Shown here piece after piece: positions 25,301 to 37,300 of a DNA stretch of 44,858 nucleotides; the stretch's first letter is position 1; every line of letters begins with the position of its first letter. The stretch is taken from NCBI GenBank assembly GCA_001724265.1, contig MEDY01000250.1, positions 1 through 44,858 of the forward strand, written 5' to 3'. The position numbers and the translations under genes are program-made. The DNA comes from Rhizaria sp. SCN 62-66. Taxonomy: Eukaryota > Rhizaria, unplaced. The notes beneath the pieces are model-generated. The model made no database searches. It was not told the origin of the DNA and saw only the letters and a list, made by a program, of their open reading frames with translations.

Positions 25301-28300
25301 CGACCTTAATCTCAGCATCACCATTGACTGGACCGGCATATGCATCAGCTCCTGTCCGCCAAGCCATGCTATCTCTCGACATGATTGAGGGCGGAAACGG
25401 AGTTATTCCAGGCCCACAAACAATGAGTAAACTTAAGAGTAAGAAACCTGCTGCTTTAACTTTAGGCATGGATGACAGCCTCGCCCAAGCTCAAAGCACT
25501 CACGTTACTGCTAAGGTGAGTGGTCTCAAACCTCGCCAGAAGGCGTCTCAAGCTGCCTCAGTGGTACCTCCTAGTGCCTTTACTCGTTTCAACGATAACG
25601 GCTTCCTGAAGCCTTTGACATCACCCATCACAGTTCGCGTTCAATGCTCAGTGCACCCCCACGCACCGCTGCTCACCACACCGATTCCAGCTCCAGTGCT
25701 TGAAGTCACGACACTCAAGCCGTGGCTGTTGCGTGGACTTTCTACCCCTACAGCTGCAGCTGCGACTGCAGCTGCAGCTGTAACTGCAGGGCGGGCTAGT
25801 GGGACAGCTGACGAGTATGACAGTGACGATGACGTGCACAACGATGCTGACGATGACTTCGAGCAAGACAGGGGTTTCGGCTCTGCAGTCCGTGGCCGCT
25901 CAGCGACGACGCTAGTTAACAACAACCACGGCAATAATACGTCCTCTGTCGGACCTGGTTCAACACTCGGATACGTCCTTGGATTTAGTACTCGCAACAA
26001 CTTTTCAGCTCTTGGGTCGAACACCAGCATTGAAGGCGGAAGCGGGGTAAGTCGCAGCGGCCATGGGACAACAATCTCTGCTCTCCGTCGTAGTCCCTTG
26101 AACCGCGGGCGTCTTATGTCACCTGATCAGCTTGCTCCAACGCCTTACACTGCTGTTTCTGCTGCTGCAGAGGCACTTTCTGGTGGGCTTTTGAGTGCTG
26201 AAACCGTTCATGACTTGTTTGTTGCACAACACGCAGCTTACGTTCACACCCAAGAACAATTCGACAACGCAGTTGTTGGTGGTGCATCTCAGTCTGCTTC
26301 TGGTTTGCAATCAGGTTTAAGCGATCACTCATCGCTGACTGGCGATTTGCGGGACGATATCAACAACGGCTCGACGATCACTGCTGCTGCTTTGGCCACT
26401 GCTTCGCTTATTGCGCCGATTCTGCCCAATTTGCCGACAGCTGACGGGTTATCGCGCCACCAGGGTCTTGCTCAGACAGACTCAATTGCAGCCCGTCCTA
26501 GTGGTGATTCTATAGATAACACTGTTCCTACATCGCAAAGTCACGACAATCTCAGTGCCTCAACAAGAGAGTTTGCCGATTCTCACGTCGACCGGGCAAT
26601 GCGTTCATCGCTTTCAACCTCCCAGCTCCCCACCGTTTTGTCACGTCCTCTCCCAACTCTTGCTGAGTCCCCCATGCGGTTCGGATCAGCAGGATTCAAG
26701 CTCAACTTTTCTCCCTCCGCACCGCGTCATCGCCGTGACCTGAGCTCTCCGTTATTTCTGGATACACTCGTACATAACATGTCAGCAGGAAAGCGTGGCA
26801 CTTTGGCTGGCATGAGCCCTATCACTGGCAGCTTGAAACGCGACGGTGCTGGATCAACACAAACCACGCTGTTCTCTATGTTACCGAGTGCTACCCTTAC
26901 CAAGCTTGCGAAGGGTGTGGAGCAATCGAACGCTGACACACATTTGCAAAGGTACGCTGCATTCACACACGTATCACAAAAGCACGGCCACAGGTCCAAG
27001 TATGGAGCTGAAGCGCGCACTCGCAGCAATTTACACGACATACAAGCCGATCACGCTCATCCCCATGACAGCGCGACTGACGACGACTCTCAATTAAAGC
27101 CAAAAGTACGGTTTGCAGCATCAGCACCCGTTTCCACGGTGAAAACTGGAGGGAGTCGACACGATCAGTCTAATGCGGTGTCTGACGGCATTCGCCATGG
27201 CTTGGGGAAGTACTTACCCTCGAAGCACCGTCGCCTCCTACTTTCCGCATTGACAAGCCGTGCTTCACACGTGCGTGATCCGTTCCACTCGGATACGAAC
27301 ACTGTCCAGGCACAACAGAAGCCCCAGCAACATCAGGCCCAACGCCAACAGCAGCCTTACCGTATTCGTCAGCAGCAAGGTCAAGGCCAACCTGCTGTTC
27401 GTCCCAGTGACTGTGAAGACATTGCAGATGAGCTTGAGTCGTCTGCTGCATACATTGCTGACTCTGCTGCTCAGATGGCGGTTAAGTTAGATAGTGAGAG
27501 CACGAGCTCGAAAGGTTTTGCTGATACTCCTCTTGCCCGGAATCTTTCACAAAACCGCCCTGTGACCGCTAATGCTGCTGCAGCAGCTGCTGCAACCGCA
27601 GCCGCAACAGCGCTTATCGCGAGCGAAATCTCATCCTTCGCTTCTGCTGCATGGCAAGCCGCTTCTGCAGGACCACATCCATACACCGGCGTTGGCGTCG
27701 ACCGTCACGCTGTCTCAGTCTCGCTGCCACCGTTTGCCGTCTACCTTCGTGCTGAGCAATTAGCGGTTGTTGGTCGCATTGCAAAGGAGTTGGCTGAATT
27801 CCAGCCTGCTGCTGCAGCCGCAGCTGTGCAGGCTGGCGTTATGAATCCCGAAGGCGCCAGCTCTGAAAAGAGTCCTACTAAGGGTGACAGCAAATCAGAT
27901 GGCTCTCAGTCATTGGGCGGGCTATCGTTGGTTTCACTTGAGTCACTAGCAACACAAGCGCTCTCTTTCTTGATCGCACCACGCGATCGTCTCCGTGCCA
28001 TCGGTCTTATCTTAGAGCGTTTACGCAGTGATACCTCACTTCCGCCAGGATTAATCCGTGCGCTGTCACCACTCTCGCCACTTTCGCTTGTGACTCTTTA
28101 TGCGCGTCTGCGTCGGCTGCAGCAGACGCTTCGGTGGTCGATTGCAGACGCAGGCGCATTATTCGGTGGACTCAGTCAAGACTTGCGCACGAACACTCCT
28201 GCTGTCTCTCGTGTGCTTCGGTCAGACGCACGGCAGCGTGCATACGCACGACTTGCTGCAGCACCTGCAGTCGCGACTGCTGAAGTAACTGCTGCGGATT

Positions 28301-31300
28301 CCAGCGAGGTCAAGCGTGTGATGAAGAAGATCTCTCATGTAAGGCTATGTGCCAACAGCAACGATGCAGCGCTGCCCAACAATGTCGCTACATATTGGTA
28401 CAACACTAGTGCGCAGTCCTCCAACGATGCCACGGCAGTGTCAATATCGTCGTTAGTGCCCACTTCAGCCATGCTTCCTGCGGCCCGCGCTCTCCTCTAC
28501 GATCCCATCAAGGGTGGGCCTGCGCTTGATGATGATGAAATCTCGTTCATTCTTCTCACAGTGGAGACAAACGAGGCAATTGCTACTGAGAACATGTTAA
28601 GGCGTACCCAGCGACGCGCAAAACGCCGCCAGCTTATGATGGCGCGTCTCTCTGGTGCACCATCAACTTCAGCTGCATCCGCCTCGAACAACGTCAACAT
28701 CGACCCCGAGGACTGGTCTGATCATGAAGCAGAGCGTGTTCTGACGCCAGCTGCAGCCGCTGCTCTTATGACCGCAGCTTCTGCTTGTGCGCCGATTGAT
28801 GTGACTCCTGCATTGAAACCGCGTCCTGCCAACGACGAGTCGAATGCGACTAAGACTGATGCGGCGCTTGCAGCATTTGCAGATGAAGTTCTCTCCATCA
28901 CAAGTGGTATTTCCACATATCAGCGGTATCAGGCGATCCGGTTGCAGGGACAACTGCGCAGGCACGCTGTCAAGGCTGCGAATGCTCGGGCTGCTCGACG
29001 TGATGCGGCCCGTGCTCTTGCGAATACCAATGACAATATTAGCATGAGTCTTGACGCGCCACCCCCTTTGGTCACCATAGTATCTCCACCCCGCTCTGAC
29101 AAACTACACCGCGACCCTGCAACTGATCAGAATGGATCAGCCTCTCTATCACAAGCAGATAGCACGAGTTGTCTGTCAGGCACTGCTCCCCATGTCGCAC
29201 TTAAGCCGTTGTCCATTGACCGTGCTAACAGCGCATCAACGGCGAACTTGTGGGTTCCTGCCGCAAGTGACAAGTGCCCAGTCGCAGACGCGTACTTGGC
29301 AGCTGCAATGGGCCGCTTATCCATGCGCGGTGGAGCTGCAATCTCACTATCTGCTGGTGGACGTACGTTTGATATCCACACGAGCTGGGTTGATAGTGAC
29401 AGTAGCGAGTACCTCGAGTGTGATATTGATGATGGCGACGACGAGGGTGATTTTGAAAGTGACGGTAATGGCCCGAGAACTGTAACTGACATGGGGATGG
29501 GTTCCGCGCTGAGTGGTTACCATTCATTTTCAAGTACGAACTCTCCGATTGAGTCGAATAGGCATACGTTTACCGGTAGTGCTGCCTCTGTTGCTGCATT
29601 TTCGCCAAGCTTAACTGCTGCCAGTACGAGTTCTCTTACTACCCCGACACTTTCGAGCGCACACAAGGCAAGCCCACAGGTGCTTGCACGTGGTTTCGCA
29701 ACACGCAATCTCCTTGATACCACAACAAGTCGAAATGAAAACGTGAGCTCGCCAGCTATCGGGGCCAGTCGAGCGCTAGAGCAAGAGCGTCGGCGCAAAC
29801 TTATGAAGCGTTATCGTCGTCATGCGGCCGCTGCCGCCCGTCGTGTTGGGCTCACTAGTGACAACGACGTTGGAGATGATGGCGAACTGTCATCAGATGC
29901 GTCATCTTCTGATGATGACGACGATGACTATTTTAACACTGCTGGCATTGACCACAACAATGAAAATGGTGATGACGACGATTTGCTTGAGAGAATGCTA
30001 TCTGACAGCGACCTTGAAGAGTTACTTAGCTCTCCGGACGAGCAAACCCCTGCATCGCCTTCTTTAGGATCTGCTACACTTCGCACTGTTGCTGCAGTTG
30101 CATCATCCAACGCAACTAAGGCAGCCACCGCAGAGACTATCTTTGCCCGCCGTCGTGACTTACTCGCAGCCCTCGGACGCAACCGTGCGGGCCCCAACAC
30201 TGCCGCTTTGGGGGCTGAGGGTCCAGTCAGTCACGCCTTAGCTACCGGCACAGGCACAGCACGTAGTGCACTGCTATCTCGTGCTGACCGGATGCGTAAG
30301 ATGGTATCGCAGCGCCAACGCCGTGCTGCCGCCATTTCGTTGTGGCAATCTGCCACTACGCATGTATCAAACACGGTTAGCGCTGTGATCGATCCTATCT
30401 GGCGCATGCAGGGGTTGTTAGGAGCGATTGAGCAACAAATGCTTGCCGTACGCACGCTGTTGCGTTATCGCGCAGCTGAAGCCGAGGCAGGTGTTGTTCA
30501 TCCATCGGAAGCTGCTAGTACGACTGCAAGCAGCACGAAGCTTGATTCTAATGCTTCTGCAACAATGGGAACTGCTGCTACGACTGGAGCTATCAATGAA
30601 TCCACGCCACAGGCCTTGTCTCTGACCGCAGCCGTATCCGCATCGCTTGTATCTGCAGACCCTACCGCATTTGGTGTTAAGCCAGCGTCGTCCGCAGCGA
30701 CAGTTACGCCTGGGCAACAGTTCCAGCAACTACAGCGGCGCCGAGGTACTGTCACTAAGGACTCAACTTTGAGCGACAGTAGTGCGCCTGTCGGTGGGGT
30801 GAATCGTGGGGGGCTCTATCCTGCGCACACTAACCTGAGAGACGTTGTCAGTGTAAGCACTAATAGTGATTACGACAAGGTAGAGAGCAGTGGCGATAGT
30901 AGTCGAGGCGGTGTGACTTTCTTAAGTGGCCACTCAGCATTTGTTGGTAGTCCACTTGCTGATTATGAGCACAGTGGCAATGCCATGTCATCTTCATCAG
31001 CGCTATCTCGCGCAGCTGGTGTACCTTCGAGCGTTCCGTTAGTCGCACCCAGTGGTGCGTATGAGGGAGGATGGCGCGATCAAGTCTCAGCCCGCCCGTC
31101 TCTCAATCAAGGACAACCACCACATGCAAGCAATGCCGAGTTTGCCGCAGCAGCAGTCGCATGCGCTCAACAGCAGCACCAGAATAGGGGCTCTCACATC
31201 TTTGGCGCTGGTCTGTCTCGCTTACTACTGCTCCCTGCTGCTACGGCTGATGAGATTGATGCAATTGCTGCCGCTGAAAGACTTGCTGCGGCTGCTGCTA

Positions 31301-34300
31301 TCCAATCGGTTGCCCAATTGCCATCCCAGGGATCGTTTTTTGTCGTCGACGCTGGCGCAATCACAGAACACGCCGTTTGTAGAGACTGTGGCAGTGCATT
31401 GCAACCCACTGTCGCGGTCAAGCCGACAACGGCGACTGGTACTTCGAAGTCTACTGCAGGCGTTGCAGTGGGCAGCAGTAGTAGCGCACCGTCTGGTGCT
31501 AGTCTGGGCGCGACGTCTGGTGGTAGTCAGTCGGCCGATGCAGCTGTGTTCTTCACGCTTGCACAGTCTCGCAACGCATCTGCGCTTGCCGCGCCAACAA
31601 AGGCTCACCCTGCGCCAGATGGCACGAATTCAATCGAGCAACAGTCGCAGGCGTCGTACTATCAGCCGACTATTGCGAATGTCAGCGAGTTCGTGCTGAT
31701 GTGGCTCCCACCTGCGCCATTACCGCTGCATAACATTGCCTTTAATCTCACGTTGGACTCCGTCTCGTTACTGGTTCACCGTGAGAGCGATGGCACGCCG
31801 TGGATTGACGCTACACTTGCCGGCGTGACAGTTGGCGTTGGCGTCGATGCCGCTCTTGAGCAGACAACTGGAGTCACCGTTCAAGTACGTGATTTAGTTG
31901 TCATGGACACTACTGCGCCGACTGTTGTGACCGACCGTTTCAATCGCCACGATCCAGGCAAATGGCGCGTGCTCGTCGGGCCCGATCCTGCAGTCATTGC
32001 TGCCAATGCCGCTGCTGCTGCCGCTGAGGCTGCTGCCATGGCAGCAGCGACTGCAACTGCAGGCTCCAATGCAAACATGCAATCTCGTGCTTCGAACCCA
32101 CTCGCGATGACAACATCTCAGACCCAAATGAAGGCGCAGGCGCGCGCATTTGCTCGTGCACAGAAGAACGCAACGGCGCGCTCACGATCGATCACAGCAG
32201 ATTCCGACTCTGAGTCTAGTTCTGATTCCGAGTCATCGGACTCTCACTCAGATTCTGATCCTGACGGTACGAATATGCGGCCAGTTAGTGACACGGATTC
32301 TGACATTGAAGAGGGTGCAGGCAGCTGTGTACGCAAACGTCCAATGCCGGTGACTGCGGTCGTGACAAAGGCGTGCGATGCCGCAGCGCTGTACGCTGCG
32401 TCTAGCCACAACTATCGCATCCCTCCACCTCCGCCTCTCACTTCGAGGTCTCTTGCGCTCATTGCTAGCGCGTCTACTGCAACCTCCCGTGCGAATACTG
32501 CACTCACAGTGCATTTTACATGGCGCCGCGAGATTCACCCACGCATTGTAACCGCTAAAACCACGTCTGAACTTCACAAGGAAAGTGCATTAGCAGCTGC
32601 AGACTCGCTGCCACCCACTATCGGCACCAGCGGCGCACTTTCTCCTCTCGTTTACCCAACGGCTGCGAGCTATAGCGCGTGCGGCAGCGCAGCTGCTGCT
32701 GCGCTGAGATACACTCTCGCGCCCATTTCTGCTGCGGTGACTGCTCCTGGTGTTATCGCGAGTTTGCGGCACACATATGATTCATTCTACTATGGACCCA
32801 GTGCAGCCGCATCCTCTGCTGCAACTGCTGCAGCGGCACGTGCTGCAGCGGTTGCTGTCGCTAACAGGTCAGGAGACGAGAGCAGCACCAGCACCGGCAC
32901 CGTGAATGGTGTGTGTAGCAACCCGGCGTGCACCGGTCAGGGCTCTCGCTTGGTTCCTATCGGAGTCGCAGTTGCTCCGCCAACTATTGCAACGAACGCC
33001 GCTGTTGCCGCAGCTGCTGTTGCTACGAGTAGCAGCAGTATGTACCCGTCGGCGCAGGTCTCGAGTGCGACCGCTACCGCAGCTGCCTCTGCCGCCAGTG
33101 CCGCTGCAGGCGCGACTGCTACCGCGATGGCTCTGTGCGTCCGGGCGCGCAGCGACTTTGAACGACAGTTCTTGGCGATGACGACTGCGGCGCGTGTTGC
33201 AAGTGGTCACTACGCTAACGCAGAGGAAGCTGCTGTTGTGCCTACCGTCACCTCGCTTGCTCTTGCACGACTGCTTGCAGGTGGAGATACGAATCACATG
33301 TTCACAGCCTCCGGTAATGGCGAACTCTTTTTAACGCGTGTGCTTGAGTCTGTTGTCGGTGCCACTGTCAATGCAGGCTATCAGTGGGTTCCTGACATCG
33401 GCTTAGTCAAGTCGACTCATGTTGTAAACACTGCACTCTTGACTGCAACTATGAAGCCAGATGAATCCACCGTCTCCACAGATTCTGCTGGTGGAAGGTT
33501 AACCCGCGCCCGTGCTGCTACAACGTGGGCGCCACCGACACCGATAGCTGTTAATGCGACGACTAATGAGGCCACTGGTTCTGTTGTTGGGTCCTCTGCA
33601 GCGGCGAACGCAGATCTGGCGTTAGGCCTCTGTGTCCTGACAGTCGTCGCGAAAGCACGTCTGCGTGCAGTTGCCAGGCACCGTCGTCGCACAGCAACGG
33701 CAGCAGCTGCATTCGCTGCTGTGGCCGCCGCAGGTGCAGCAGTTGCGGCAGCTGTAGATGGCCACGGTGGTGAATCTCAGGGTGCCGTGTGCGTGCCGAT
33801 GCTGCGTGGCATTGTCGGTGGCGTGTATTGCGATCAAGTTGCGACATCACGTGCATTGACAGTCACGACTCTGCCATCTTCATTACACATGAGTAGTTTC
33901 GGGACGACAGTTGGGTTTACGGGCTGTAATGGTGGCGGTAGTAGCAGTGTTATGCAGAGTTTAATAGATTCGTACTGGAGCGATCCAATCGCATCTTCGA
34001 CAGCCGCAGCAGTTGCGTCCGCTGCCTCTGCTACTGCAGCTGCCAATGCAGCGATTTCGGCTGGCAAAGACGGTAAATGCACTGCTGCAGTTACCTCCGC
34101 TGCTGCCAGTGGCTGTCTTGCTTACATGATCAGCAAGGTCGAGGCAGTCTCTTACTCGTTTATTGAGCAATTGTTATCCAGCATGCCTGCGAATGCTGCA
34201 AACGCAACGACAATGTGCGGGCGTGGTGCTGGTGGCCTCACCTCAGCTGCTCTAGCTCTCGCGTGTCTGCGGAGGCCCAAGGCTGTTACGCTGAGGGTTG

Positions 34301-37300
34301 TTGCGCCATTCGCCTTACCGAAGGCAATCAACACATCTTCTATTGATCCCACTGCTTCAGCGGCCCTTGCAGCTGTTGTGGGTAACGTTGCAGCCGCAAC
34401 TGCGACGAGCACTACAGCTGCTTTTTTTCCATCGTCAAGCGGAAATGGGCGTGCCTCATTCAGTCAGCTTGGTGCCCAAGTACTTAACCAGCAAAAGCAA
34501 CAAGAACAGGAAAGTGCGAGTGCCGCAGATTCACAGTGGCTATTGAATCTTCCAGAGCGTTCTTTGAATGGTGGTTTAACTATCATCCGAGGTCAAGGTA
34601 TGCTTGCAATGACTATGGCTGAGGTTGCTCTACGGCCCTTAGAGGTCCGTGTAACTGGCGCTACAATCGGCGGTATGATTGCGTTTGTCACAGGTTTGAT
34701 CGCCAAGCTCGAGTTCCCAGACCTTAGCAATCTTGACGCTAGTTTGCTGACAACAGCTACACTTGCATCACTTGCTCCATCTGGCAGCAAGAGTGCCGCA
34801 GCTAATGCAGCTGCAGCTGCAGCTGCAGACGCACGCCGGATGTTCCTTGGTCGCAAGTGGGCGAAGCGCCTGTCCGTGCCAGTCATTGAGCCATCTGTCG
34901 CAGTCACTCGGGCGTTTGCAGGTATGACTCTGCAGCCTAATGCAGCAAGTGTTGCAAGTAGCGGAAGTGTGGATACCACGTCATCTAGTTTGCTCACAGA
35001 TGCTGGTGATGTTCAGACTGGAAAGCTAGCTGCTGTTCCAGCGAGTCGCCGGACACAGGCTGGTTTAACCTTCAACGACGTTGGCGAGAACTCTGCATCG
35101 CACCATTTCTTTGAGGATAGCGCGTTTGATGCATTCTTCCTTCCATATACCGGCCAACTTCTTGCATCTGCGCCATTTACGCATCGCTTTACACGGCCAG
35201 TGCTGCAGTCTGCCGACACAGCAAACAAGGATGGGGCACACCCAAGTCTGAACACTAGTAATATTGCAGATGTTGCACCTCTGACCAACGCAAACGCAAT
35301 GACGCCGACACAAATGCTACTGGCGCTTGGTACGACCACAGGTGTCCCGCCCCTCAACAAGGATACTGCTTCTCTCCTGCGCAGCTTCTCTGACCCAACC
35401 TTACTTGACAAAGCGGCTGCTATTGCAAAGGTTCAGGGTGCAGTTCCAGCGTCTGTGACTGCAGGCCTGGCCGCGGCTCTTGGCCCTGTTCTATCCGCAC
35501 CTCAAGCATTGCGTCATACCCGGTTCCTGTCTCAAATTCCTGGATCTGCGGCGATGCTTGGCCCGATTACGGCGGTGGAGTCCATGGCGATGCGTGCGCT
35601 TCGGCTCACCGTCACCACACTGCCTACGGCGCCCGCTGTGATGGATGCGGCGACTCGCTTGACTGCGAAGATGCACGCAGCGAAGTCATACGGGGTTCTT
35701 TCGCCAAATAGTAACCCGAACGCGCAATTGGCGTATAGTGGTCTTGGTGGGCTGGGTGGTGGTGATCTCGGTGGGCTTGATTTGCTGCAAGTTGAGTCAA
35801 CAAGGCAGGCCAGTATGGATGACCTAACTGCGATTGAACTTGCCTTTGGCGCCAAGACAGCTGTATTGTGCCAACTTTGGGGCGGCGCAACATCGACTGT
35901 TGTTGCTCCTGCTGACCTGCGTAACACTCGCCATTGCATGAATATCATAGCGACTTCTAGCACGAGCGCGGGGACGAGTAACCCGTTCTATATGCTGCAG
36001 CAACTCCCGCCACAGGCTGAAACACAAGTACACGGCCAGACACAGATGCCTGATCTTACTCCGCGGCCTAACCACGCGAGGCATCTTAATTTCTCTGCCA
36101 TCAATGGGTCCCACAGCATGGGTATCACGACAGCAGCGCCTGCACCGTCACTACCGACGTTACCTTCGCCGATTTCCCTCAGCATCAGCCAGGTTTCCAG
36201 CAACGCTAATCTGCACTACGCAAGTGGACAGCGGACAGTTGATGGTGGTAACGACAACGGCCAGAATGAAGTTTCTGTGAGCAACCTTGCTCTTGAGGTT
36301 ACTGCTTCGTCAGCCCAGGGCGATCGCAGCCTTAATATGCTCACGCAACAACCGCAGGAGCTACAAAGCAATGAACGGACTGAACCTGATAACGACGGTG
36401 ACGATGACGACGAGGACGAAATTGTTGTAAGTACGTTTCCGCAAGTCTCTGTCTCCGGGCACTCCCAGCAACCTCAGTCGCACTCACCAGCGGTATCTGC
36501 TACGACAGTAACCAGGACCAACGCAAGCTCAAGCGCTGTCCCTGCGCTGCCCACTGCGCCTCGTCCCCGGCCGATCGGAGGCTTATCTTCTGCCGCCGCT
36601 GCAGTGGCGACAACTGTGCGCTTTTCGCCGAATCGCCGCGTGCCGACAGTCCCGGGGCAACCAAGAACTTCATCTTTGATCACAGTTTCTGGAAGTAGTT
36701 CATCGAGCGGAAACACTAGCAACACTGTCTACACATCGGGTGCAATGCCAACGATTCGTGGTGTTCCTTTAATCTCGCTCACACCGCCGCGCAGTTTGTG
36801 CTTGCTGTACGAGACTGTTTTTGCAGCACCGCCGGTTGCGGCAGAGATCAGGAGGCTTGGCTCAAGGGCGTATAGTAACACAACATCGAATGCGCTTGCT
36901 TTCGCAAGCAAGAACAACAGCCTCGCTACTGGATCTATCCCGACTGCTGCAGGCAATGCTGCCACCGATCGACTGTTGTCACCAGCAGGCACAAGCACCA
37001 AGCCTAATTCTGGTTTGCTTTCGCCAATGTCCCAGTCGCAGTCGCGCTCGCAATCACAAGCGCTTCCTTTGCTGTCCCCGTCGGGACAAGCTGAGTCACC
37101 TTCTCTCTCGTACTCGCGTCCGTTATCTCAGCCGCCAGTTCCGCCTCGTCTGCAGCAAGGGACATCAGAGTTTCAACAACCTGGTGCAGCTATTAACGCA
37201 TCATTGCCACATCACGCCTTGCCCCGCCACGTCACAATGGGACCTTTGGTTGGCCGTGCCCTTTCCCCGACCACCGCAGAGGAAGTTGCTGCGCTGGCTC

